A stretch of 64,000 bases of DNA from Bettongia penicillata ogilbyi (GCA_023548195.1 JAJHZJ010000531.1:8109900-8173899); one strand, 5' to 3'. Counted from the first letter of the stretch, positions 20,363-32,155 are shown. Notes: generated by a model not told the origin, from the sequence alone. Translations and numbers: made by a program.

Positions 20363-23090
20363 AGGAGTGGAGTCAAGATGGTGGGGTAAAAGCAGAGACA
20401 CACCAAATCTCTCTCCCAAACCACTCCAAATATCTGTAAAAATGACTCTAAACAAATTCTAGAGCCACAGAACCCACAAAATAACAGAGTGAGACAAATT
20501 TCCAGCACAAGACAACCTAGAAGAAAGACAGGAAAGGTAGACAGGCTAAGAAAGGAGCACAGTCCAGCACAATCTGTACCAGCACAGACCCAGCCCCAGC
20601 AAACCTGGAGCAGGCCTGAGGCAACTGAGTCACTGGCAGCTGAGGCAGTTTCTGAACTCCTCAACCCACAAACGTCAAAGACACCTTAGAAGGTTAGTAG
20701 AAAAGGGCTGTCAGAATTGGGTGAGAGAGGATAGTTCAGTCGCAACACAACTCAAGCCCCAGCAAAGTAGGAACAGATCTTGGAAGTGACTGAATCTGGG
20801 GAGCATGGGGGGAGGGCGCAGCAGCAACTGTAGCTACAGCAGCTATTTTTGGAGTTCTCATCCCACAGACAGTAAAGGGATTAAACAATTTGTCAGAAGA
20901 AGATTATAGGGGTCTCTTTGTTGGCTCTGGGGACAGGACTCTGTTGCTTTGCTCATACTTGTACCTAAGAAGCAGTCCTGGGTGGCAGTCCTGGAGAGAG
21001 AAGTATTGGGATAGCATAGCTTGTTTGTGGCAGCAGTGGAGAAGGAACCTTCCTCACAGTTCCAGGACAGAAAAGAGTGTCCATAGACCAGAGCACAGTC
21101 CAGGAGAGAAGCAAACATACCCCTGCTTGTATTGTACTACGTTGGAAGAACTGAAAACTTAAAATTCCCCAGAAGTATCTCTGAAAACAGCTGCACAAAA
21201 CTCCTGAAACTTGTAACAGTAAACCCTCCATAATTGAAGCAGAGCCATGTCTTAACAAAGGGTTAAAAAACCAAGAAAATAGGCTTGGAAAATGAGCAAA
21301 CAACAGAAAAAACTCAGACTGTGGAATCTTACTTTGGTGACAAGGAAGATCAAAACATACACTCAGAAGACAAGAAAGTCAAAGTTCCTATATCCAAAGC
21401 CTCCAAGAAAAATATAAATTGGTCTCAGGCCATGGAAGAGCTCAGAAAGGATTTTGAAAATCAAGTAAAAAGACTAGAGAAAAAATTGGGAAGAGAAATG
21501 AGAGTGATGCAAGAAAATCATGAAAAACAAGTCAACAGCTTGGTCAAGGAGACACAAAAAAATACTGAAGAAAACAACACCTTGAAAATAGACTAGATTA
21601 AATGGCAAAAGAGGTCCAAAAAAGCCAGTGAGGAGAAAAATGCTTAAAAAGCAGAATTGGCTAAATGGAAAAGGAAGTCCAAAAGTTCATTAAAGAAAAT
21701 AATTCCTTAAAAATTAGAATGGAGCAAATGGAAGCTAATGACTCTATGAGAAATTAAGAAATTATAAAACAGAATCAAAAGAATGAAAAAACAGAAGACA
21801 ACATGAAATATCTCATTGAAAAAATGACTGACCTGGAAAACAGATACAACAGAGATAATTTAAAAGGTCATGGCAAAAGGCCATGATCAAAAAAAAGAGC
21901 CTAGATAACATCTTTCAAGAAATTATCAAGGAAAATTGCCCTGATATTCTAGAAGCAGAGGGTAAAATAGAAATAGAAAGAATCCACCAATCACCTCCTG
22001 AAAGAGATCCCAAAACAAAAATTCCCAGTAATATTATAGCCAAATTCCAGAGTTCCCTGGTCAAGGAGAAAATACTGCAAGCAGCCAGAAAGAAACAATT
22101 CAACTATTGTGGAGTCACAATCAGGATAACACAAGACTCAGAAGCTTTTATTAAGGGATCAAAGGGTTTGGAATATGATATTCCAGAGCTCAGAGGAGCT
22201 AGGATTAAAATCAAGAATCACCTACCCAGAAAAACTTAATGCATTCAATGAGGAGAAAAAATTGGTGTTCAATGACATAGAGAAATTTAATCAATTCTTA
22301 AGAAAAAAAAACAGAGATAAATAGAAAATTTGACTTTCAAAAACAAGATTCAAGAGAAATATGAAAAATAAACAAGAAAGAGAAATCATAAGGGACTTAG
22401 TAAAGTTGACCTTTTTATATTCCTACATGAAAAGATGATATTTTTATCTCATGAGATCTTTCTCATTATTGGGGTAATTGGAGAGAATATATACAGACTG
22501 AGGGTACAGAGTGAGTTGAATATGAAGGGATGATATCTAAAAAATAAAGTTAAAGGACGCAAGAGGAATGTACTGGAAGAAGCAGAAAAGATGAGGTAGA
22601 ATAGGGCAAATTATCTCACATAAAAGAGGCAAGAAAAAGCTTTTACAATGAAGGGGAAGAGGGGAAGGTGAGAGGGAATAAGTAAACTACACTCTCATCA
22701 GATTTGGCTTAAGGAGGGAATAACATACACACTCAATTCAGTATGGAAACGTATCTTACCCTACAGGAAAGTAGGAGGGAAGGGGATAAGAGGAGGATGG
22801 TGATAGAAGGGAGGGAAGATTGGTGGGGAGGTAAGATCAAGGGGGCAATCAGAAGCAAACACTTTTGAGGAGGGACAGGGTAAAAGGAAACCACATGACT
22901 ATTTTGGAAGTGTTTTGCTACACATGTATGCATCTAATCTATATGGAACTGTTTGCCTTCTCAGTGAGGGGGAGTGGGGAAGGAGGAAGGGAGAGAATTT
23001 AGAGCTCAAAGTTTTAAAACCAAATATGAAAATTATTATTTACATGTAACTGGGGGGAAATTAAATACTAAATAAATGCCAAAAAAAGAA
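20363..23090 (+). mobile_element. Older HAL1-like retrotransposon (copy 4)
   Basis: About 2.73 kb: an L1-type 5' end (GGAGTGGAGTCAAGATGG), a 5'UTR of the older type without the 70-bp units, ORF1 at about 21292-22363, the spacer, a G-rich 3'UTR and an AAATACTAAATAAATGCC end. No ORF2 sequence lies between spacer and 3'UTR, and the junction corresponds to that in copies 1 and 6. It splits an L2. Target duplications are not clear; AAGAAT occurs near both ends but is too short to rely on. Confidence 0.85.
21292..22363 (+). pseudogene. L1-type ORF1, frameshifted (copy 4)
   Basis: Codes in pieces for an ORF1p with the alternative N-terminus TVESYFGDKEDQN, then SKASKKNINWSQAMEELRKD, a coiled coil, an RRM-like part (PDILEAEGKIEIERIHQSPP) and QFNYCGVTIRITQDSEAF. 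The first ATG is out of frame with the main piece (21292 versus 21285 phase), indicating a one-base loss. Further stops and shifts follow near 21596 and 21750, and again after codon RKT near 22239. Confidence 0.87.
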
Positions 23091-23790
23091 TATCAGAAAA
23101 AAATATCACTTCGAATAACAATACTTCAGTGGCTATTTGGAAGATGGATCAGGGAAGGGAGACTGAACACTGGGAAACCAAATAGGAGGCTATAGCAAGA
23201 GTCTACACAAGACAAGATAAAAGTCATGTATTAGGGTGGTGGTCAAGTGAGAGGGACTGAATGTGGGAAATGACATAGAATGGACAGAAGTTGTGGAAAT
23301 TGGCTGGATGTAGAGGATTGGAAAGGGAAGGGCTAAGGATGACTATGAGGCTAAAAGCCTGAGCAACTGGAAGAATAGTGGTATCTCCAAGAGAAATGAG
23401 GAAGTTAGATAAATGAGTTTTGGGAGAGAAAAATAATGGACTTGATTTTAGACATCTTGAGCATGTGATACCCATGAAACATCCAGGTAGAAATGTCTAT
23501 TGTTAGTAGGAGATACAAGACTAGACCTTAGGGGTAAAATTAGGATTGGATTTGTAGATTCACATGAAGATGATGATCACCAACCCTTTGAGAGAAGATG
23601 AGGTAACCAAAAATAGGGAAGGAAAGAAAAAGAAGGCCCAGGAGAGAGCCCTGGGATATACACACATATAGGGAATAAGATATTGATAATGATTGATTCT
23701 CCAAGGGAGACAGATAACCTGCAGATAAGCAGGTAAGATGAAATCCACAACAGTATCAAGGAAGCCTTTTTAGTATTTGGTCTCATATAT
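23091..23790 (-). repeat. L2 LINE, right piece
   Basis: Reversed L2 ORF2 blocks: GGAAACCAAATAGGAGGCTA, GGACTGAATGTGGGAAATG, AACTGGAAGAATAGTGGTAT and GACTTGATTTTAGACATCTT. Continuous with 19790-20362 once copy 4 is removed. Confidence 0.75.
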
Positions 23791-24106
23791 TTCTATTAGT
23801 TTTTATATACTGTGGATATCAAACCAGATACCTTGGCTATCACATATCAGAGATATGTGATACAAAGGATTTTTTTTCTCCATTTGACTACTTTGTATCC
23901 TAATTGCATTAATATTAATTATGCTCATGAGAAAAAATTTCAAATTTATATATTCAAAATTATGTTTTATTTTGTATAAGTTGTACATTTAAAAGTTGCC
24001 TTTATCCTTTGTTTGGTTAAGGATTCATCTCCTACTCATAATTATGACAGGTAGATGATCTGCTCCTCTTCTAAAGTTTTTTATGGTATGATCTTTAATT
24101 ATTAAC
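23791..24106. other. AT-rich unassigned DNA
   Basis: No recognisable family or gene. Confidence 0.4.
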
Positions 24107-24326
24107 AAGGGGCAAAGTGGTTCAGGGGATTGAGTACTAACCTCAAAGCCAAAAAGAACTGTGTTCAAATTTTCCCTCTGACATATATTGACTGTATGAC
24201 CTTGAGCAAATCACCTAACCTTTCAGAGCTCTTGACAAGTCTCTAATAATAAGAAGGTGCTGACCTGTATTGGTAAAGAGAGTCGTGCAACCTGGCAGTT
24301 CCCTGAACTAACGAATGACATTTCCA
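24107..24326 (+). repeat. Marsupial tRNA-like SINE, type C
   Basis: GGGGCAAAGTGGTTCAGGGG, GAACTGTGTTCAAATTTTCC, CCTTGAGCAAATCACCTAAC, GGTGCTGACCTGTATTGGTA and GGCAGTTCCCTGAACTAACG, in the order seen at 33348-33600. Confidence 0.75.
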
Positions 24327-24549
24327 TGTCTATCGCCCTCCTAAGATTTTAATATTCAGTTCACATACCCGTTTTGAATTTATTGTGAAACATGAGTCTA
24401 GGGATGCTTTTCAATGATTGGAAGTTTCTGTGTGAGCTTTGATTAATAGTGGAGTAAACTAAGCAATGAGCCATTGTGCCTAGGAGGTAATATTTATTTT
24501 CTACCTTGCTTTACATTCAAATATATTTTGTCTTAATATGGATAAGTAA

Positions 24550-24699
24550 ACTTGCAACTTTGATTCCTCACAGATGATGCTATTCAGTGATTCACAGTCA
24601 TACAGATTAGCACAGGGAGTATATTTGTGTTTCATGAGCTTTTGTTTCAGAGAAAAGTTTGGAGTTATTGAAAGTACTACCTGGTTTCCCAATGCAATC
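24550..24699 (-). mobile_element. RTE LINE fragment, left of L1 insertion
   Basis: GATTCACAGTCATACAGATT resembles the ACTCACAGCCATACAATA block of the RTE copy at 17640. It continues at 25720 beyond the inserted L1 fragment. Confidence 0.5.
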
Positions 24700-24714
24700 C
24701 AACCTGCGCTTCTC
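24700..24714 (-). repeat. Target-site duplication of copy 5, left
   Basis: CAACCTGCGCTTCTC matches CAACCTGTGCTTCTC at 25705-25719 at 14 of 15 positions. Confidence 0.75.
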
Positions 24715-25704
24715 AGAATTTTCTTGCCTCATTCTCATTTCTCTTCCCAATTTTCCTCTACGTCTCTTACTTAATTTTTCAAAATCCTTTTTGAGCTCTT
24801 CCTCGGCCTGAGACAAATTCTTATTTTTCTTGGAGGCTTTGGTAGTGTTGACTTTGTTATCTTCTGAGTGTGTGTTTTGATCTTCCTTGTCACCGTAGTA
24901 ACAAAATTCTATGGTCAGAATTTTTTTCTGTTGTTTGCTCATTTTCCTAGCCTATTTCTTCACTTTTAACTCTCTTTTTAAAGTTGGACTTTACTTCCAG
25001 AGTGGAGGGCATGTCGTACCAAGCTTCAGGGGTTTTATCCAGCTGTTTTCAGAGATACTTCTAGGGATATGTAAGTTTTCAGTTTTTTCCAAGGTGGGTA
25101 TGATCTAAGCAGAGGTTTTCTCCTCTGCTGGCCTGTGCTATGCTCTGTGAGCAACCACAAGCACTCTTTTCTGCCCTGGCACTGTGAGGAAAGTCCCTGC
25201 TCCACCGTGGCCCCAAATTCTGATGGACTAATGCTCCTCCTCATCCTGGGATTGCCACCCAGGACTTCAGCCTGGATCCAGGCAAAGCAACAGAATCCTG
25301 TCCCCAGTGCCAGCAAAGAGACCCCCACAATCCCCTGACCATTTGTTTGACCTCTTTACTGTCCATGGGCTGAGAGCTCTGGAAGCAACTGCTGCTGCAG
25401 CTGCTGTAGCTGCTGCTTCTGCAGTGGCTCCCAAGGCCTGCTCCTGGTTTGCTGGGGCCAGGCCTATGATAATGTGGCCTGTACTGGACTGTGCTCCACT
25501 CTCACCCAAGTGTGACAGACCCTTCCTGTTGAACTTCTAAGTTGTTTTTGGCTGGAAAATTATTTTATCCCATCCATTTGTGGATTTTGCTGCTCTGGGA
25601 ATTTATTTATAGCATTATTTGAGGCTGTTTGGAGGGGCTATGGAAGAGTTTAGACAAGTGGCTGCCTTTTCTCTGCTATCTTGGCTCCACAATCCACACT
25701 CCCT
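24715..25704 (-). mobile_element. L1/HAL1 5' half, 3'-truncated insertion (copy 5)
   Basis: Reading on the minus strand: 5' end with GGAGCCAAGATAGCAGAG at about 25690, older-type 5'UTR, then an ORF1 start (MSKQQKK) at 24942 that runs into the coiled coil and stops at REMRMRQEN. No 3'UTR or tail is present, yet near-perfect 15-bp direct repeats flank the block. That suggests reverse transcription began inside ORF1, near a CAAGAAAA stretch, rather than later deletion. The ORF1 frame is disrupted. Confidence 0.75.
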
Positions 25705-25719
25705 CAACCTGTGCTTCTC
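25705..25719 (-). repeat. Target-site duplication of copy 5, right
   Basis: See 24700-24714; one C/T difference, compatible with CpG decay. Confidence 0.75.
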
Positions 25720-26130
25720 CTACTTAATTCTAGGCCCAGTTCACCATCTCTCTGCAGCATCTGCCCAAGATAAAAGTACTAGTAGACCAGCTCTATAGGC
25801 TGTCCATCTAGATGTGTAGCCTAAGCATAGCAGTAGATATTTTCACCCACTTTGTTTTTCCCATGTGGATTGTTAGGCTGAACTCTTCTCAGTAGTTATG
25901 AATCTCACTTATGAGATTCTGTAAAATTCCAAGGCTTGATGTAATCAACACAATGTTATCTGCAAACAGGAGCATCTGGAGGGAATTTATCTACTATCTG
26001 TACTTTACACTATGACCATAGCAAACAACCTTGAAGGGTACATCTCCTTGTTTTATGCCTTGAAATTCATAATTAAATTATCACTAAACAAAGTTATTTT
26101 TATTGTTGCATCTATCATGAAGTATTTTAT
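25720..26130 (-). mobile_element. RTE LINE fragment with reverse-transcriptase box
   Basis: The minus strand around 25975-25935 translates as MLLFADNIVLITSS, the RTE catalytic box with Asn in place of the second Asp. Stops flank it. It continues the RTE piece left of copy 5. Confidence 0.75.
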
Positions 26131-26221
26131 ATTAACATGAATGGCATTGTGGAAGAAGAGCTTTCAAAGGTGGATTTTGCTTGGACAAATTAAAGGGTTG
26201 CCAAAAAGACAGTGGGAAGAT

Positions 26222-26425
26222 GAGTGATAGCTGAAAATAAGCTAACACATGTTACCAATAATGAATGATACACAAAAAGCAATATATAAAATATCATCAA
26301 AGAGATATACAACTGGAAGAGGAAGTGAGCTAGTCATCGAATGAGAGTAAAGGATAACAAATGGACAGTCACTATACTGAAATGATACCCATGTAATGTC
26401 AAGAAACCTAAAAGAATCCTCCCCT
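26222..26425 (+). mobile_element. RTE LINE fragment, C-terminal ORF region
   Basis: The segment GATAACAAATGGACAGTCAC to ATACCCATGTAATGTCAAGA and AAACCTAAAAGAATCCTCCC resembles the RTE ORF2 C-terminal motif that reads as a WTxR, WYPRNVKRPRGRPP-like peptide. It is in the opposite orientation to 25720-26130, so a separate or inverted piece. Confidence 0.6.
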
Positions 26426-26609
26426 CCCAAATTTTGGGTAAACTCCCTGTAGAGATCATCAACAAAATTTTCTCAGAAATTAGAAGGCTAGAGTTCACTG
26501 TTCAATGGAGTATGGTTCAATAGATTCATTTATATATTCAGAAATTAATATGTAAACATGGGAAACAAATATAGAATTAATATTCATATCATTATTTGGG
26601 GATCAAAAT

Positions 26610-26980
26610 TTGAGAGCCATAAAAGACTTTGGAGTTCATCTAGCCCAGAGGTTTTTACCCTTTTTTGTATCATGGACCCCTTTGGATTCTGATGAACCCT
26701 ATGGATCCCTGGTGAGAATATTTTAAATAATTTAAGGAAATGGTAACTTTTAGTGGGAGTGTAGAGGTGAAAACAAAAATATAAGATATTTTTTTCAACC
26801 AAACTAATGTGCCCTCTGAAATCTATCCATCCATGGACCCCAGGTAGACAATCCCTAAAATCTAGTTCAATCCCCATATTATACAGATGAGGAAACTCCT
26901 TAAAAACAAGTAATTTACTTAAGGTCACACTCTAAGTGGCAGAGCTATGATCCAAATCAGGGCACCAAGCAAATATCACT
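26610..26980 (-). repeat. MIR-type repeat interrupted by a hAT-like element (26646-26862)
   Basis: The outer part is MIR-like: GGAGTTCATCTAGCCC, then CTAGTTCAATCCCCATATTA, CAGATGAGGAAACTCC and TAAGGTCACACTCTAAGTGG. The inner part, CAGAGGTTTTTACCC to TGGACCCCTTTGGATTCTG and CCATGGACCCCAGGTAGAC, matches a common nonautonomous hAT (Charlie-like) type. TCTAGCCC and TCTAGTTC flank it, a possible 8-bp duplication with two changes. Confidence 0.6.
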
Positions 26981-28314
26981 AGTAAATAAATATGTAAATG
27001 TATATGTATATTTTAGATGCTTATATATTTTGAAAAGGCATTTATTCATGAAAGGTTTTACTCCCCAGAGTCCTTCTCCCTCCCTCCTAAATTGTAGGGG
27101 TGGCAGCAATAACTAAAAGAGTATACTTTGAAAACCTACATTATTTCCCACAATAATAAATACCATCTTACCTGAGTCATGATAGTTCCCAGTCTACCGT
27201 TTTGTAGATATTGTTCACCTTAAAAATACATTAAAATTCTATGCCCCTTCTTTACTACATACTACGTTGTCCACTCTTCCCTACAGAATGATTCTTTCCT
27301 CCTCACCCAGTCCAAGCCTCAGCCTTTCTACCAGTAATAAGCCCTTTAGTCAGTACCAGATTTAAGCAAAATTGTGAAGTCAACAGACTTCATCTTCAGA
27401 GACCCCTTTCCCTCCATTCTTCCTCCTCACTCCTATTTTTAAAGGGAAAAATTTCTGCTAGAGGGTTCCATACATCACTGTTGACCTACCCCCACACACA
27501 CACCTCTCTTCTATTTTGCTTAAAGCAAAGCACCCCATCCCATTCCCTTCCCTAGGATCCTTCCCTATCCCTCTTCTTCTCTTTCTTTCTTGATCTTCCC
27601 CTTTCTCTCTCTCTGTGAACTCCTCCATTTCTCTCATCTGATCGGGGTAGACACAGATGAGAGGCACACACAGAGAGAAATATATGAGAGGAGAGAGAGG
27701 TGAAGTACTATAAAGTCTTTCCCCGGGGATTCAATCAGTCCAGGACAATGGGTTCTGTTGAATTCTTTTTTCCGGCTCTAGGGAGAAGAGAGTTTCTTAG
27801 CCTTTCCTTTTTAATGACTGTGCCCGGGAAAAAGAACAAGGTAATGTCAGAGGAGAGAGATCTGTCATATTTGATAGGGTAATAAAGTTAGGGGGGCGGG
27901 TGGATAAGTGGAGAGGGGAGAAAGGGTGACAGTTCTAAGCTTCTTGGTCTGGTATCTGTGCAAGGTTTGCTCACTTTAGAGGCCATCCCAAGGTAGGAAC
28001 TACAGAACTATACTTTGGCAGGTCCTGTCCAGGCCACACCTACAGGCCCAGCAGGGAAGGCTGAGCTAGCCAGAAGCGGACAACTGAGTTCACCCAATGA
28101 GGGGAAATGTTTCAAGGTACTGAGAAAAGAAAATGTCAGGCAGAGTCCCACAGCCTGATGAGGTCCTTTGTTTATGGAAGAAGTTTCCTAGGCAGAGTGA
28201 AAACCACATTTTGGTTCCAAGATCTCACTTGATTCTTCTGGGGAGAGTGGTACCCCTATACCCACCAGTTATTCTGATATGTCACATTCTCCCTTTAAAT
28301 ATAAATGTCACTAT
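26981..28314. other. Unassigned, including a CT-rich stretch near 27540-27620
   Basis: No repeat family or gene was recognised. Short pyrimidine-rich runs and a GGGGGGCGGG run at about 27892 are low complexity. Confidence 0.4.
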
Positions 28315-28527
28315 TCAATTCAACTCTCCATGACACCATTTGGGATTTTCTTAGCAGAGGGACTGGAGTGGTTTGTCATTTCCTTCTTCAGCTCGTTTTA
28401 CAGATGAAGAAACTGAGGAAAACAGGGTTAAGTGACTTGTCCAGGGTTACCCAGTTAGTAAGTGTCTGAGGTCATATTTGAACTCAGGTCTTCCTGACTC
28501 CAGGTCCAACACGCTAGACAATCTACA
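28315..28527 (-). repeat. Marsupial tRNA-like SINE (WSINE1-type)
   Basis: Reversed family blocks: CACCATTTGGGATTTTCTTA, CTCGTTTTACAGATGAAGAA, TTAAGTGACTTGTCCAGGGT and GAACTCAGGTCTTCCTGACT. The head is eroded. Confidence 0.85.
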
Positions 28528-28984
28528 AAACAACAAATCAAACATGACTTGTAGCCTTTGGCAACATCTGAAGTGTAAATGCTCACACTGTTATCAGCAG
28601 CAATGAGTTCTGTAGTAGCTGGTTCTAGCATACCCCTGAAGCAAATCCTTGAGCATGACTTCTCTCTGGAGCATCTCCTGCAAGTACTTACCCAGTCTTC
28701 CATCAAGAGAAGCCCTTCCAAGACGAAGAATCCACTCCTCCTAGAGACCTCATTCCACCTGGGGGCAAGTCTCATCCTTCTGCTGTTTTCTTACATCAAG
28801 CCTCACTCTCTACAATTTTTCTCCACTGTTCCTACAATTTTAAATGTAATCTCTATGCTATAATAGCTTAACAATCTATACATATAATATCTTGCTTTTC
28901 AAAGACTTGTCTAAATCATTTCATCCTTGTTCACTCATGTTCTCTCCAACCTGTAATGAAGACCCTGAGGAGGAGCAGTGGTCT
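28528..28984. other. Unassigned
   Basis: Two overlapping opposite open frames exist, but neither resembles a known protein or has exon borders that I can support. Confidence 0.4.
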
Positions 28985-29600
28985 TCCCGGCCACAGTTCA
29001 CATTTCTATAGCAGCTCCCAGTTTGCAAAGCTTTTTTCTTCCCAGTAACTCTGAGAAGGAGATAGTGAGGTTCTTATTGTTCCCATTTTACAAATAAGAA
29101 AACTGAGGATGAGAATGTTGAAGTGAAATGACCTAGGTCATGCAGTAAGTGGTTGAAGTAAAACTAGAACCCACCACTTCTGACTTCCTACTAGAGTACG
29201 CATAAGAATCAAAACTGCCAATAGGAAATACAAATAAAAATAAATGTTAGAAAAACTGTCCATAGAGCCTAGCATAGTTACTGCCAAGTGGCACATAGAT
29301 GAGCATCAAAGTACAGTACTTTGATGCCAGCTACCTAGGCATCCTATAAACATGGACTGATCAACTCATTTCCCCACCACCTCCATCCAATGCCTCTAAT
29401 AAAATCCCTCATTAATATCATGCATTAAGATATACCAAGTGCTTTTTCTCAAGGAACCACTGCAAGGCAGATACTATACACGTTATAAAACTCATTTTAC
29501 AGATGAGAAAACTGAGGTTTAGATCAAGTGTTTTTAACTAAGGTGATGAAACATAGCTGAGTGTTAGTGTTGAGGCTAGAATAGGTTTACTCATTGCAAG
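28985..29600 (-). repeat. Two MIR-type fragments
   Basis: 28985-29200: CAGCTCCCAGTTTGCAAAGC, TTCCCATTTTACAAATAAGA and GCAGTAAGTGGTTGAAG. 29450-29600: AACTCATTTTACAGATGAG and AAAACTGAGGTTTAGATCAA. Both have the MIR core in reversed orientation. Confidence 0.65.
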
Positions 29601-29639
29601 CCAAACACTCTTTCTACCACATGAAAATGGATCAAGTTG

Positions 29640-29790
29640 CCACTTAATACACGTGACTTTGGGCAAGTCACTTGACCTCCCTGAGCCTCAGTGTCTGCAT
29701 CTAAAAAAGGAGATAGAAAGGAGAGGGTTAGACCAGATGACCTCTGAGATCTCTTACAGTTCTGGTTCTTATGATCCCATAATTCTTTGA
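29640..29790 (+). repeat. THER/MIR-type SINE, 3' part
   Basis: GACTTTGGGCAAGTCACTTG, CCTCCCTGAGCCTCAGTGTC, AGACCAGATGACCTCTGAGA and TTCTTATGATCCCATAATTC. Confidence 0.7.
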
Positions 29791-30603
29791 ATGGAATTGG
29801 GGGAGCAAGAGCCCTGCCTGTGGGCTTCCAAGGACAAAGGAAGATCAAAATATCCTACAGGAGATTCGAATCTGCATCTGACCTTCTGGGGCCAGCTGGT
29901 AACCTCCCCTTCTTTGTTCTGCATGTGCAGCAGTGTCTACCCAGATTCAAAAGCAAAAAGTTATATGCAGTGCCATGAGACTCAGGGCACCAGAAACCCC
30001 AGAGAAATAATACCTAGAGTGATCTAGGAAGTCAAAACAAACCTGAAAATAATCTCACCTCTTAGTCTGTTACTCTATCGCTCTTTTCTCTGCTGCTAGG
30101 ATACATTGTTTTGGCAGTTTAATTTCACATAAAAGGAAATTAATATAATATTTTATACCATTCAAAAAGCACAAATCCATAATCAGTTTCAGAAACTCAT
30201 TTTCTGCAAGCTGATTTATATGTTATTAACTGGAGTATAATTCAGAGCCACTGTTCTCCAAACCACTCAAGCGTCTCCAGGTTCTGTAGCTCCCATAACT
30301 ATACTTGTCCTTCCCCAAAGCAGCAAAGCAGGATGTTGTCTACGGCTGGGAGGTAATACCTAGGGCTATCACTCTCTGCTTTGCCCTGTGTCTTACTGCT
30401 CAAGATACGGAGACCTTAGGATTCCTGTCTAGAGGCAGTAAAATTTCCATGGCCAGTTTCATTTTCAATCAACCAACCAATTCATCAGTCTCCAAACAAG
30501 CACTTACTTACAGAACAACTTTCTTCTAAACAGGTGCTTTTCTCAAATGCTAATGGGAAAGAGGAAATATTCCCATTCACCATAACTCTTCTCAGCACGC
30601 TTC
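29791..30603. other. Unassigned
   Basis: No repeat family or exon was recognised. Confidence 0.4.
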
Positions 30604-30802
30604 TCCCAGTCCTGGGTCATTTCCAGTTGTCCTGATCAATAATTGGCCACTGGACCCAGATGGTTCTGGAGGAGAAAATGAGGCTGGTGATTTTGCACAG
30701 CCCTCCATCACTCAAATCAAAGTCAACTGCAAGTCATGGCATCATCTCCCTGATGTCACGGTCCTCTTCTAGAACGAAGGACAAACCACGCCACAACCAC
30801 AA
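30604..30802 (+). repeat. Marsupial SINE with RTE-like 3' end (type B)
   Basis: AATTGGCCACTGGACCCAGA, GAGGCTGGTGATTTTGCACA, CAACTGCAAGTCATGGCATC, CCCTGATGTCACGGTCCTCT and GAACGAAGGACAAACCAC. The cleanest of the three copies. Confidence 0.85.
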
Positions 30803-30969
30803 CCTAGTTACATCCACCCAGAATAGCCAGGGGTGTGAATCGTTTAAATGATTTCATTGCTTCTTGCCCTAAGCTGTAATTTGGTGATCCACCTTCTCCT
30901 TGGAACACCAAGTTTGATTTGTGCATCCAGGTCCAGTGTTCTTGGTCTTTCTCTTGTCTGCCATCTCCT

Positions 30970-31190
30970 TTAGACTTTTTTATAGCTTCATAGATCTTAG
31001 AGCTAGAAGAGACTTTGGAAACCCTCCAGTTCAATCCCTGTTTTTCAGATTAAGAAACAGAGGTCTAACAAGTAAGTGATTTGTTCATGGTCACATACAT
31101 AATAAGCATCAGAGGCTGGATGTGAACCCAGATCCTTTGACTCCAGAGCCTTTCCACTGTACCAAGCTAGCTCCCTCCTTCCAGACAAAC
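30970..31190 (-). repeat. MIR-type fragment
   Basis: CTTCATAGATCTTAGAGCTA, CCAGTTCAATCCCTGTTTTT, AAGAAACAGAGGTCTAACA and GAACCCAGATCCTTTGACTC. Confidence 0.7.
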
Positions 31191-31223
31191 TAATCATATG
31201 AAGACATTTAAGAATCCTTTTTA

Positions 31224-31482
31224 ATTGTTATTCAGTTATTTTTCAGTCCTGTCTGAGTCTTTGTAACCCTATTTGGGGTTTTCTTGGCAGAGATACAGAA
31301 GTGGTTTGCCATTTCCTTCTCCAGCTCATTTTACAGATGAAGAAACTGAGGCAAAGAGAGTTAAGTGTCTTGCCCAGAGTCACACAGCTAGTAAATGTCT
31401 AAGGCCAGATTTGAACTCAGAAAGCTGAGTCTTCCTGATTCAAGGCCCAGCACTCTATTCACTGTGCCATCTAGCTGCCCTA
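31224..31482 (-). repeat. Marsupial tRNA-like SINE (WSINE1-type), full length
   Basis: The complete reversed unit, from TTGTTATTCAGTTATTTTTC through GCCATTTCCTTCTCCAGCTC and AAGTGTCTTGCCCAGAGTC to the head CTGTGCCATCTAGCTGCCCT. Confidence 0.9.
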
Positions 31483-31799
31483 AGAATCCCTAGTAGAAGA
31501 AAAGGGATTGAGAGACTAAGAGGAAAATGGGGAGAGTAAGTTTTTATTGCTATATTACGAGGGGGTTCCTATTATCATAATTTTACCCAGTATCCTTCCC
31601 CTTCAACCTCTCAGGTAGTCATTCTATATAAGAAATAATTTATTTTAAAGACAAAAAAAAGAGGAAAACCATCATAACTGACAGATACATTGAAAGAGTC
31701 TAAATATTATGTAGTATATACCCTTGTGGACCTCCCACACCTGCAAAGAAGTCAGGTGAGGAGGGTCTCTTTTTTTATGTCTGGTCAGGTTGTTTTCCT

Positions 31800-32000
31800 G
31801 GAAGAGTAGCATGGAGCAATGCAAAGAATGCTGGATCTGGGGAGTCTGAGTGATCCCAGATCTAATCCTGCTTTTACAATTTCCTACTTATATGACCTTG
31901 GGTAAATCTAACCTCCCTAGGTTTGTTTCTTTATCTGCAAACTGGACTAGATGAGCAGAGAGGCTGCCATTCAAGGACCCAGGTCAGATTATGTTTTGGA
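31800..32000 (+). repeat. THER/MIR-type SINE
   Basis: AGCATGGAGCAATGCAAAGA, ATCCTGCTTTTACAATTTCC, CCTTGGGTAAATCTAACCTC and ACTGGACTAGATGAGCAGAG. Confidence 0.65.
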
Positions 32001-32120
32001 GTTTGGAGTTCGATTCTAGGTTGTTTCCATGTCAGTTTTAGTATTCTAAGTTTCTGATAAGGAATGCCAACTAAATGAAATACCAATTCAGTCTATGGGG
32101 AAAACATACATACACAACAA

Positions 32121-32155
32121 CTACTACTACTACGACGACGACTACTACTACTACG
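32121..32155. repeat. (CTA)n/(CGA)n trinucleotide repeat
   Basis: CTACTACTACTA, then CGACGACGA, then CTACTACTACTACG. The middle block is three CpG-containing units flanked by CTA units. Confidence 0.95.

Noticed and set aside
20340..23105. AAGAAT as target duplication of copy 4
   Set aside because: Only six bases match and the flanks are eroded; could be chance.
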